Shown in pieces: positions 1 through 4,989 of a stretch of 5,477 nucleotides of DNA. The stretch is taken from the NCBI GenBank assembly GCA_021808205.1, contig JAKBCD010000168.1, forward strand, positions 1-5,477, read 5' to 3'. Each line of letters starts with the position of its first letter. Within the stretch, counting starts at the first letter, position 1. Below the pieces are notes generated by a model. It saw nothing but the letters and a program-made list of their open reading frames with translations, had not been told where the DNA came from and ran no database searches. The DNA comes from Pseudomonadota bacterium (GTDB lineage: Bacteria; Pseudomonadota; Alphaproteobacteria; Acetobacterales; Acetobacteraceae). The translations under genes were made by a program, and so were the position numbers.

Positions 1-32
1 TGTGTGTTGTGGTTTTTTTTTTATCCCATTCC

Positions 33-59
33 AACGCCCGGCTTGCTGCCGGGCGTTTT
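33..59 (+). terminator. GC-rich hairpin with T4 tail, just upstream of the first gene
   Basis: An 8-bp perfect stem CGCCCGGC (35-42) / GCCGGGCG (48-55) with loop TTGCT is flanked by AA and TTTT, so two A-T pairs can extend it. This is the form of an intrinsic terminator. It ends about nine bases before the GGAGG ribosome binding site of the gene at 78, leaving no room for a promoter between them. It is therefore either the terminator of a gene left of the window, or an attenuator/stabilising hairpin in the leader of the gene at 78. A run of ten T at 13-22 lies further upstream and may be the tail of another structure cut by the window edge. Confidence 0.55.
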
Positions 60-77
60 GCGATTCTGGAGGCCGAT

Positions 78-608
78 ATGGCGGATTATTATTCACCCAC
101 CGTGATCGGGGAGGTGATCCCCAACACGGATATGACCAGGCTGGAACGTTTGCGGCTCTCACGCATTTTCGATGCCAAGCCGGATGGGGAGGGGCTGTAT
201 TTGCATTCCTGGCAAGGACCCGCGGATCTGGTTTCTTTGTCCCGGGTCGAATTGGTCGAGGCGCTTGCCGCGTCACGTGGCCAGCCCAGCCAGGTGCTGG
301 CCTATGTCGAACACCATCTGGCTCACGCCCGTGCCGCCAGCACAGACGCGGGCGCGAACGACGATGATGACCTGCAACTGGATTTGAGCGGCACCTCCTG
401 GGAATTTATTCTGCAAGACATCGTGCAGCGCTCGGCGACGTTGCGCTTTGTCACCGTTATGACCGCCTTCACCTGTTCGACCATGCTGCGCGATGGCTTT
501 GGCGGCCAGGCTTTGTTCATTACCGCTGAAGCGATCAAAGGCTGTTCAACAGCGGAATTTTTGTCAGATTGTCTGGCTGACTTTGCCTCCGGGCCAAGGC
601 GGGGATAG
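78..608 (+). CDS. conserved hypothetical protein, 176 aa
   Basis: The start at ATG 78 is chosen because GGAGG lies at 68-72 with good spacing; the reading frame is open further upstream to base 9 but there it runs through the hairpin at 33-59. The protein is soluble and acidic, with no signal peptide or membrane segment. An N-terminal part (1-85) contains the GLYLHSW and RVELVEAL stretches. A DDDD-containing linker (about 90-100) leads to a C-terminal part rich in conserved-looking residues: LDLSGTSWEFILQDIV (101-116), then TLRFVTVMTAFTCS (121-134) and RDGFGGQALFITAEAI (138-153). The overall shape recalls an uncharacterised family I remember from sphingomonad plasmids and integrated elements, but I cannot name a Pfam/DUF entry and assign no function. 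It is followed 36 bases later by a strong terminator, so it seems to end its transcription unit, and it converges on the leftward vapBC group. Confidence 0.8.
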   Translation: MADYYSPTVIGEVIPNTDMTRLERLRLSRIFDAKPDGEGLYLHSWQGPADLVSLSRVELVEALAASRGQPSQVLAYVEHHLAHARAASTDAGANDDDDLQLDLSGTSWEFILQDIVQRSATLRFVTVMTAFTCSTMLRDGFGGQALFITAEAIKGCSTAEFLSDCLADFASGPRRG

Positions 609-644
609 CTCGAACTTTTCCTGCCCGGACAAAACGACTCTGAT

Positions 645-675
645 GAGCCGGACCCGAAACGGGTTCGGCTCTTTT
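645..675 (+). terminator. intrinsic terminator of the 78-608 gene
   Basis: A 12-bp stem, GAGCCGGACCCG (645-656) with CGGGTTCGGCTC (660-671), contains one G-T wobble, has an AAA loop, and is followed directly by TTTT (672-675). It lies 36 bases after the stop codon at 606-608. The opposite strand lacks a T run after the stem, so it should act mainly on rightward transcription. Confidence 0.85.
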
Positions 676-685
676 CTGTGGAGAT

Positions 686-746
686 TATGCGCGTTCATGA
701 AGATCAAGCGCGCTGACGACAGGCTGAATTTAGCTTGATGCGCATA
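686..746. repeat. bipartite inverted repeat between convergent genes
   Basis: Two perfect 7-bp helices are nested: TATGCGC (686-692) with GCGCATA (740-746), and ATCAAGC (703-709) with GCTTGAT (733-739). On the right side the two arms abut without a gap; on the left they are separated by a ten-base bulge (693-702). The central loop is 23 bases. There is no T run on either strand, so it is not a standard terminator. It lies 29 bases past the stop of the leftward 776-1021 gene and could be a 3' structure for that transcript or the edge of an inserted segment. Confidence 0.5.
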
Positions 747-775
747 GGACGGTGGTGGGACGAAGACCGGGGCGG

Positions 776-1021
776 CTAGGCCGGGAATTCGAACCGCGCC
801 AGCCAGACCGGGCCGTGGCTGCTCTGCAGATGTGCCAGCAAGGGATCCAGCAATGGACTCAGCCAATCCTTGCGCAGCTGGGCTTTCCACGCCGCGCCAT
901 GGTCCCGGGCATAGGTGAGCAGTGCTGCCAATTGCTCGTGCATCAGCGGCGGATAATCCGCCTCCTGGGTCGAGGCGGCGGGATCGCTGGGCGGTGTCAT
1001 ATGATCATGAGGGGGCGTCAT
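776..1021 (-). CDS. small conserved hypothetical protein, 81 aa
   Basis: Transcribed leftward, 32 bases beyond the end of vapC and probably in the same transcript. The N-terminal 25 residues are rich in Pro, His and Asp and look disordered. The rest is compact: LAALLTYARDHGAAWKAQLR (31-50), DWLSPLLDPLLAHLQSSHGP (52-71) and a terminal VWLARFEFP. The arrangement YAR-x-HG-x-x-WK...L-x-x-x-HGPxWLARF agrees with a short uncharacterised family that I remember from sphingomonad genomes; no function is known to me. The start is uncertain: two ATG codons (1021 and 1000) each begin with a near-identical Met-Thr-Pro-Pro stretch and neither has a clear Shine-Dalgarno sequence, so the protein may be 74 aa. 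Weak initiation would fit translation that depends on vapC. Confidence 0.68.
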   Translation of the reverse strand: MTPPHDHMTPPSDPAASTQEADYPPLMHEQLAALLTYARDHGAAWKAQLRKDWLSPLLDPLLAHLQSSHGPVWLARFEFPA

Positions 1022-1053
1022 ATCGTGAGACTCTACAGCCTAAGGTGGAGTCG

Positions 1054-1479
1054 TCACAGCAGCAATGTCTTGACGCCCAAAGCCGCACCGGCTTCGCCGA
1101 GGCGGCGGTCCAGCGTGCACAGCGTGGCGCCGTGATCCGCGCAGATGGCAAGATGCAGCGCATCGCCCGCCCGCAGCCCCAAATTATATTGCTCGGCATA
1201 GCGGGCGGCCGTGCGGAATTGCTGCCCACTGATCGGCAGGCGCAAAAAACTCTCGGCGGCGAGCTGGGTGAAGAGGGCCAGCGCATCGGCGCGGTGCGCT
1301 GGCTGCAACTGGCCGGTGCGCAGCTTGATCGACAAGGCCGAAGAGAATTCCGTCACCACCCAGTCGCTGATCGCCAGATCACTGGCGGGTTGCGCTGCCA
1401 GCCAGTCCTGCATACGCGTGGTCTCGGCCTCATTGGTCAGGGCTGCCACCAGCAAGGACGTATCGAGATACAGGCTCAA
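1054..1479 (-). CDS. vapC: VapC-type PIN-domain ribonuclease toxin
   Basis: A 141-residue single PIN domain, the usual VapC size. The acidic metal-binding residues are all in place: Asp6 in YLDTSLLV, Glu44 in VVTEFSSAL, Asp106 in RAGDALHLA and Asp124 in CTLDRRL. VapC toxins are Mg2+-dependent endoribonucleases that cut tRNA or rRNA in the cytoplasm until bound by VapB; the target here cannot be read from sequence. No ATG or GTG exists near the proper N-terminus. The start is TTG at 1479-1477, which overlaps the vapB stop in a TTGA tetranucleotide, with GAGG about eight bases upstream. This points to translational coupling, and the weak start should keep toxin output below antitoxin output. 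All catalytic residues are intact, so the toxin is probably functional. Identification as PIN/VapC is firm; the gene name is by family. Confidence 0.93.
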   Translation of the reverse strand: MSLYLDTSLLVAALTNEAETTRMQDWLAAQPASDLAISDWVVTEFSSALSIKLRTGQLQPAHRADALALFTQLAAESFLRLPISGQQFRTAARYAEQYNLGLRAGDALHLAICADHGATLCTLDRRLGEAGAALGVKTLLL

Positions 1480-1718
1480 TAGCGCGCCTCATCGCGCATC
1501 TGGCGGATGGTCTCGCGCGCCGGTGTGGCTTGCCGCGGCATGCTGGCGGTCAGGGCCTGCAAGGCGGCCAGATTGACCGGCTTGCGCGGCAAATCCGCCG
1601 CAACGATCTGTGCCACCGGTTTGCCGCGGCGGGTGATGCGCACTGCTTCTCCGGCGGCGGCCCGTTCGACGAGTTCGCTCAGATGCGCCTTGGCGTCGGC
1701 GAGATTGATGCTGCCCAT
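1476..1718 (-). CDS. vapB: VapB antitoxin of the Phd/YefM type
   Basis: An 80-residue antitoxin directly upstream of vapC. Residues 1-42 ([20 protein letters not shown], then [19 protein letters not shown]) are the typical Phd/YefM DNA-binding and dimerisation fold. Residues 43-80, rich in Pro, Arg and Ala and ending RQMRDEARY, form the toxin-binding tail. The frame is open upstream to base 1784, but the start at 1718 is preferred: AGGAG lies seven bases before it, the Phd fold begins exactly here, and the longer version would read through the probable operator and promoter. VapB should bind VapC and block its active site, and with VapC repress the operon through the dyad at 1729-1746. The gene ends TAT-TGA, with the TGA overlapping the TTG start of vapC. 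Confidence 0.92.
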   Translation of the reverse strand: MGSINLADAKAHLSELVERAAAGEAVRITRRGKPVAQIVAADLPRKPVNLAALQALTASMPRQATPARETIRQMRDEARY

Positions 1719-1728
1719 GACAGGCTCC

Positions 1729-1746
1729 TGACCAGTTAGATGGTCA
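1729..1746. promoter_or_regulatory. candidate VapB(C) operator, TGACCA-N6-TGGTCA
   Basis: A perfect 6-bp inverted repeat, TGACCA (1729-1734) and TGGTCA (1741-1746), with a six-base spacer. It lies between the -10-like box and the vapB ribosome binding site, so it would cover the transcription start region. Antitoxins of the Phd/YefM group autoregulate through short palindromes at this place. The position and symmetry are seen; the binding is inferred. Confidence 0.55.
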
Positions 1747-1775
1747 CTTATAGCATCAGCGGCGCCGGGACGGAA
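1747..1775 (-). promoter_or_regulatory. possible vapBC promoter
   Basis: On the leftward strand TATAAG (1752-1747) fits a -10 box well. With a 17-base spacer the -35 position reads TTCCGT (1775-1770), which shares little with TTGACA beyond the first two bases, so the promoter would be weak or use a different sigma factor. Transcription would start near 1740, inside the candidate operator, giving a short leader with AGGAG before vapB. Confidence 0.35.
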
Positions 1776-1905
1776 GAATTTCATCTCGGCGCGCCGCGCT
1801 TCGCCTCGGACCGACCGGTGCCGTAACGGCGGCGCCTGGCTGTGAGCGTGATGCGGTGCGCGTCAATTCGGGCGGCATTTCTCCGGCCGGGACTCAGCCC
1901 CAGGA

Positions 1906-1953
1906 TTTCAGATTCTCGAGATTTCCGATTCGCGGGACTTCCGATTCGGAAGA
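1906..1953. repeat. three tandem 16-bp repeats in the vapB/Toprim intergenic region
   Basis: Three head-to-tail units without gaps: TTTCAGATTCTCGAGA (1906-1921), TTTCCGATTCGCGGGA (1922-1937) and CTTCCGATTCGGAAGA (1938-1953). Neighbours differ at three and four positions; the core TTC-M-GATTC is constant. Unit 3 contains a perfect odd palindrome, CTTCCGA-T-TCGGAAG, and unit 1 contains TCTCGAGA, so each unit has some dyad symmetry. The array is about 130 bases upstream of the Toprim gene and about 190 bases upstream of vapB. It could be binding sites for a regulator or iteron-like sites for a replication or partition protein. No such protein is encoded in the window. Confidence 0.65.
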
Positions 1954-1992
1954 TAGCGCGCGGTCCGGGCTGAGGGCTAATATGCCCTGTTC

Positions 1993-2028
1993 GGCTTGGT
2001 GGGGATGCCGGGGCGGCAACCACCAGCC
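1993..2028 (+). promoter_or_regulatory. irregular hairpin in the leader of the Toprim gene
   Basis: GGCTTGGTGG (1993-2002) pairs with CCACCAGCC (2020-2028), leaving one bulged T. Inside it TGCC (2006-2009) pairs with GGCA (2015-2018) around GGGGC. No T run follows, so it is not a terminator. It stands about 56 bases before the start codon and could be an RNA control element or a protein-binding site. Just upstream, AGGGC-TAATAT-GCCCT (1973-1988) is a small dyad whose centre TAATAT could serve as a -10 box, though I see no matching -35. Confidence 0.4.
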
Positions 2029-2069
2029 CGCAAGGCGTTATCCATCACGCGACGTCAGAGGCGATGCCC

Positions 2070-2078
2070 AAGGAGGGG
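2070..2078 (+). promoter_or_regulatory. strong ribosome binding site that fixes the Toprim start
   Basis: AAGGAGGGG lies at 2070-2078, eight bases from GGAGG to ATG 2085. It falls inside the alternative reading that would begin at ATG 2064, so it supports 2085 as the real start. Confidence 0.8.
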
Positions 2079-2084
2079 AAGAAT

Positions 2085-3359
2085 ATGCCCAAGCCTGAGA
2101 TCACCATGAAGGCGGCGGAATTGGCACGGTTACTGGCGCGCCAAGCCGAGGCGGTTTGCCGGCATTATCTGCCCGCCGGCCGGCGCCAGGGGCGGTACTG
2201 CCTGGTCGGCGATGTTCATAACCGCCCGGGCCGGTCGCTGTTTGTGCGGCTGAGCGGCGGCAACACCGGCAAGGGGGCTACGGGCCACTGGCAGGATGCC
2301 GCGACAGGTGAGCATGGCGATTTGCTGGATCTGATCCGCGAGAATTGTGGCCTTAGCACATTCCGCGATGTTGCCGAGGAAGCGCGGCGGTTTCTTGGAC
2401 TGCCGGCGGAAGAGAGGGGATCAATTCCGAGAGGCAGGTCGCCTTCTTCTGCCAATCGGTCCCAGCAACCGTGTCCTGCTGTTAGCTCTTTTGCGGCGTC
2501 ATCTTCCTTTACGGCTTCCTCGATAGCGTTTCTGCAAGCTGAAGGAACCGAAGCGGCTGCAGCTGAGCCCGATGCGGAGGCACAGCACACACGGAACGCG
2601 GCCCAGCGGCTCTTCGCCAGTGCCCGGCCCATTCGAGGCACGCTCGCCGAACGCTATTTGCACGCGCGCGGCATCATGCCCGCAGCACTCGCGGAGACCG
2701 GCGCGCTGCGCTTTCACCCGCGCTGCTTTTACCGCGCCCCGGCTGAAGACCGGTTGGCTTCTCCACCGGCGTCTCTGCCGGTACCGCCGCTGCACGCAAA
2801 GTCGACGGCACAATCACAGCCACAGCCTGAAGCTTGGCCCGCGCTGATCGCTGCGGTGACCGATCTCGACGGCACCCTGACCGGTATCCAGCGCACTTGG
2901 CTGGACCCGAAGGGCTTTCATCCGGTGCGGTTGGGCAAGGCCCCACTGATCACACCACGCCGGGCGCTGGGGTCGTTGCTCGGCCACGCCGTGCGGTTCG
3001 GCAAAGTTGAAGACGTCATCGCGGCAGGCGAGGGGATCGAGACCATGCTCTCTCTGCGCGCCGCATTGCCGAGCATGCCGATGGCGGCATCGCTCTCCGC
3101 CACGCATCTCGCCGCCTTGCTGTTCCCGCCCGATTTGCGGCGGCTTTACATCGCCCGCGATGCTGATCCGGCCGGTGATGGCGCGGTAATGCGGCTGAGC
3201 GAACGCGCCGCTGCGCTGGGGATTGAGGTGCTGGTTCTCTCGCCATGCCTGAGCGATTTTAACGATGATCTCCGCGCGCATGGCGTGGCCGTGCTCCGCT
3301 CAAATCTTTGGGGGCAATTGCGGCCTGATGATTGTGCGCGTTTCATGCCGATGCGCTGA
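2085..3359 (+). CDS. Toprim-domain primase-like protein, 424 aa
   Basis: Soluble cytoplasmic protein. The N-terminal domain (about 8-106) carries HYLPAGRRQGRYCLVGDVHN (27-46), GRSLFVRL (49-56), GKGATGHWQDAATGEHGDLL (62-81) and LIRENCG; it resembles the N-terminal region (DUF7146-like, as I remember it) of primase/helicase-like proteins from plasmids, phages and integrated elements. A middle part (172-300) has AAQRLFASARPIRGTLAERYL, LRFHPRCFYR, WPALIAAVTDLDG and GIQRTWLDP. The C-terminal Toprim core shows AGEGIETMLSL (314-324, catalytic-type Glu316), RLYIARDADPAGDG (353-366, Asp359 and Asp361 of the DxD motif) and DFNDDL (391-396). Toprim domains bind Mg2+ and act in primases and topoisomerases. 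Two Ala/Ser/Pro-rich, probably disordered inserts (about 107-170 and 218-250) separate the blocks and appear longer than in relatives I recall. No zinc finger or helicase motifs are seen, so it would need a partner helicase. A role in replication of the element is inferred. Confidence 0.88.
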   Translation: MPKPEITMKAAELARLLARQAEAVCRHYLPAGRRQGRYCLVGDVHNRPGRSLFVRLSGGNTGKGATGHWQDAATGEHGDLLDLIRENCGLSTFRDVAEEARRFLGLPAEERGSIPRGRSPSSANRSQQPCPAVSSFAASSSFTASSIAFLQAEGTEAAAAEPDAEAQHTRNAAQRLFASARPIRGTLAERYLHARGIMPAALAETGALRFHPRCFYRAPAEDRLASPPASLPVPPLHAKSTAQSQPQPEAWPALIAAVTDLDGTLTGIQRTWLDPKGFHPVRLGKAPLITPRRALGSLLGHAVRFGKVEDVIAAGEGIETMLSLRAALPSMPMAASLSATHLAALLFPPDLRRLYIARDADPAGDGAVMRLSERAAALGIEVLVLSPCLSDFNDDLRAHGVAVLRSNLWGQLRPDDCARFMPMR

Positions 3360-3400
3360 AGCTGAGAGAGGCACGGCAAAGATGAGCAGGGGCGCTGAGA

Positions 3401-3531
3401 GGTAACGGGCAGATGCCCACCGCCGGTGTCACCATCATGACCATTGGCCCAAGACGCTGCCCGTTGCCGGGTGGCCGCCCCCTCGGCCTTCCGAGAGGGC
3501 GATCAATGCCGCGGGCGCCGGGCTGACGCCC
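3401..3531. other. run of strong hairpins after the Toprim gene
   Basis: Starting 41 bases after the stop, three successive foldback structures occur. GGTAACGGGCA (3401-3411) pairs with TGCCCGTTGCC (3458-3468) over 11 bp with one G-T wobble, enclosing small palindromes CACCG-C-CGGTG (3418-3428) and TTGG-C-CCAA (3444-3452). GCCCCCTCGG (3477-3486) pairs with CCGAGAGGGC (3491-3500) with one mismatch and a CCTT loop. GGGCG (3513-3517) pairs with CGCCC (3527-3531). None is followed by a T run. No open frame here looks like a gene. It could be a structured RNA, a 3' stability region, or a DNA site for nicking or replication. Confidence 0.45.
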
Positions 3532-3543
3532 TGCGCCGGGCCG

Positions 3544-3670
3544 CAATGGCGGCGAGACCGCTATTTTCCGCCGCCCCGGGGGTAGAGGGAGGCATTGTAA
3601 TCCAGCTGCGCAATGCCGGGGCTTTGCAGCGCGAAGCAAAATAGCGGCCCTGCCGCCATCCTCCGCTTAC
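3544..3670. repeat. large imperfect palindromic element (copy A)
   Basis: The 22-base arms 3546-3567 and 3638-3659 pair with 19 Watson-Crick pairs, one wobble and two A-C mismatches; they begin ATGGCGG and end CTATTTT on the left, mirrored on the right. Inside, GCCCC (3573-3577) pairs with GGGGC (3618-3622), and GGCATTG (3591-3597) with CAATGCC (3611-3617); these inner arms abut on the right and leave a 13-base bulge on the left. The outer ends, GCAATGGCGG on the left and CCGCCATCCT-C-CGCT on the right, are nearly the same as those of the palindrome at 5384-5477. This suggests one dispersed repeat family, possibly a small non-autonomous or REP-like element. No direct target-site duplication is evident. 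Confidence 0.6.
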
Positions 3671-3692
3671 GCTCCGGCCCGCAAATCCAGCC

Positions 3693-3704
3693 CATGACGT
3701 CATG
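3693..3704. promoter_or_regulatory. 12-bp palindrome upstream of the DUF2493 gene
   Basis: CATGACGTCATG is a perfect palindrome centred about 100 bases before the DUF2493 start. Its place suits an operator, but a perfect 12-bp palindrome is expected about once by chance in a window of this size, so the call is weak. I see no convincing -35/-10 pair between it and the gene. The rest of 3671-3799 shows nothing definite. Confidence 0.25.
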
Positions 3705-3799
3705 CAAAGCCATGGCGGGTGCGGCCCTGTGCCGCCCCCGGCTGTGATCGCCATGGAAGGCCGCGATGGGCGCGGCGTCCGGCACACAAGGAGCATCCC

Positions 3800-4738
3800 A
3801 TGACCCACGAGCGTGATGACAGCGGCTATGAGCCACCCCATGCCACATCTCCCACCGCCCATGTCCTGGCTGAGCTGCAACTGTACGGCTACCGGCCCGG
3901 TCAGGAAGAACCCGACCCCCGGCCTTTGCCCGAAGCCCCGCTGATCGCCGGGGCGATCGCGGATATCTTCGACGCCTTTACCGCCAGCTTGAGCGAGACC
4001 CGTCTGGAACCCGACCTCGAGGAATTGCTCTGGGCAACGGTCAATCTGTTCCACCGCGCCACCGGGCGGATCGAACGTGAGCTCGACGATAACGAGCAGG
4101 CGCAAAAGCGCAGCCAGAAGGAACAGGATGGCTCCGAGGTTCGTTCGGTCGAACTCGAGCGGCTGACGGCGGAAGGCCAAAGCTTGCTGGAACGCCGGGA
4201 CTGCCTGGAATTCTTCCGCGACCAGGCTGCCGAACAATTCGAACGGCAGATGCGCACCGCCTGGCGCCCCCGCGCGGGCTCGATGGTCAATCGCCGGGCG
4301 CTGACCGCGTCATTGATCGACAGCCGGGATTTTATCGCCGCCAAACGCCGTGCGGACACCGAGGTGATGCTGCCCGCTGGGCCCAAGATCGCCTTCACCG
4401 GCGGGCTGGAGTTCAACGATCACCAACTGATCTGGGACAAGCTAGACCGGGTTCACGGCAAGCACCCCGACATGGTGCTCCTGCATGGCGGCAGCCCGAG
4501 GGGTGCTGAGCGCATCGCCGCCGCCTGGGCGGATGCACGCAAGGTCACCCAGATCGCCTACAAGCCCGACTGGACCCGGCACGCCAAGGCAGCGCCATTC
4601 AAGCGCAATGACGCGATGCTGGAGGCCTTGCCGATTGGTATCATGGTATTCCCCGGTACCGGCATCCAGGACAATCTCGCCGACAAGGCCAAGAAGCGCG
4701 GCATTCCGGTCTGGGCTTTTGGAAGCGGGGGCGCATAG
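3800..4738 (+). CDS. DUF2493-domain protein (YpsA-related SLOG superfamily), 312 aa
   Basis: The start at ATG 3800 has AAGGAG at 3788-3793; a longer in-frame reading from 3719 has no such support. Residues 1-45 are polar and probably disordered. Residues 46-185 look helical and charged, including a likely coiled coil (about 85-135, IERELDDNEQ through ERLTAEGQSLLERRD). The C-terminal domain (194-307) is DUF2493: PKIAFTGG (195-202), LLHGGSPRGAERIAAAWA (227-244), KPDW (255-258), APFKRNDAML (265-274) and a glycine-rich loop FPGTGIQDNLADKAKKRGIP (284-303). These match the Rossmann-like SLOG fold, whose glycine-rich loops bind nucleotides or nucleotide-derived ligands in characterised relatives. 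DUF2493 proteins are frequent on mobile elements, but their own activity is unknown to me. It lies downstream of the Toprim gene on the same strand, separated by 440 structured bases, so it probably has its own promoter. The long helical N-terminus may be an interaction module. Confidence 0.88.
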   Translation: MTHERDDSGYEPPHATSPTAHVLAELQLYGYRPGQEEPDPRPLPEAPLIAGAIADIFDAFTASLSETRLEPDLEELLWATVNLFHRATGRIERELDDNEQAQKRSQKEQDGSEVRSVELERLTAEGQSLLERRDCLEFFRDQAAEQFERQMRTAWRPRAGSMVNRRALTASLIDSRDFIAAKRRADTEVMLPAGPKIAFTGGLEFNDHQLIWDKLDRVHGKHPDMVLLHGGSPRGAERIAAAWADARKVTQIAYKPDWTRHAKAAPFKRNDAMLEALPIGIMVFPGTGIQDNLADKAKKRGIPVWAFGSGGA

Positions 4739-4790
4739 CCCCCAATCTCCAACTTTGATGCCCGGTTTTGGTTCGGGGCGGGGAAGAGCG

Positions 4791-4922
4791 CGCCAGGCAA
4801 GCCGCCAATGCCTCTGTCTGATTATTGCCGCTCCAGCAGGGGCGGCTTGGCTGAAGAGGACGCCGGACAAGCTACCAACGCCTCTGTTTGATTATTGCCG
4901 TTCCGGCAGAGGTGGCTTGGCT
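4791..4922. repeat. tandem pair of 62-bp hairpin elements, period 70
   Basis: Copy 1 is 4791-4852 and copy 2 is 4861-4922, with an 8-base spacer. They differ at ten of 62 positions, all transitions, with no gaps. Each folds the same way. In copy 1 CAAGCCG (4798-4804) pairs with CGGCTTG (4843-4849), and CCTCTG (4811-4816) with CAGGGG (4837-4842). In copy 2 CAAGCTA (4868-4874) pairs with TGGCTTG (4913-4919), and CCTCTG (4881-4886) with CAGAGG (4907-4912). A six-base bulge lies on the left only. The terminal loop keeps GATTATTGCCG unchanged. A G-C pair in copy 1 (4804/4843) is A-T in copy 2 (4874/4913). The pair starts 52 bases after the DUF2493 stop. No long T run follows, so these are not ordinary terminators; a structured RNA or dispersed repeat family is more likely. 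Confidence 0.72.
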
Positions 4923-4989
4923 TGTGATGCACATCGCGCATGCCCCGTCCCAACACCCCGCTCGGCTTCACGGGATAGAGTTCAACGGC

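Noticed and set aside
564..890. Leftward 108-codon frame across the terminator at 645-675
   Set aside because: It overlaps the 3' end of the 78-608 gene, its terminator and the 3' part of the better-supported 776-1021 gene in another frame.
922..1482. Rightward 186-codon frame opposite vapC
   Set aside because: Shadow of vapC, whose four catalytic acidic residues make the leftward reading certain.
2064..2084. Earlier ATG (2064) for the Toprim gene
   Set aside because: The strong ribosome binding site AAGGAGGGG at 2070-2078 lies after this ATG and is properly spaced for ATG 2085.
3693..3704. CATGACGTCATG as a firm operator
   Set aside because: About one perfect 12-bp palindrome is expected by chance in 5.5 kb; kept only as a low-confidence feature.
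3503..4237. Long leftward open frame (244 codons) opposite the DUF2493 gene
   Set aside because: It is antisense to a well-supported gene with clear motifs and a good ribosome binding site, and it runs through the palindromic element. Its length is a side effect of high GC and codon bias on the other strand.
3901..4416. Leftward 171-codon frame rich in Ser and Arg
   Set aside because: Typical shadow of a GC-rich gene on the opposite strand; no family resemblance and no ribosome binding site.
4791..4922. The tandem pair as a short CRISPR array
   Set aside because: Only two units; the repeated part is 62 bp with an 8-bp gap, the reverse of repeat/spacer proportions, and no cas gene is present.
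4791..4922. The tandem pair as integron attC sites
   Set aside because: The hairpin shape and length are suggestive, but the ends lack the required RYYYAAC/GTTRRRY core sites, and there is no gene cassette between the copies.
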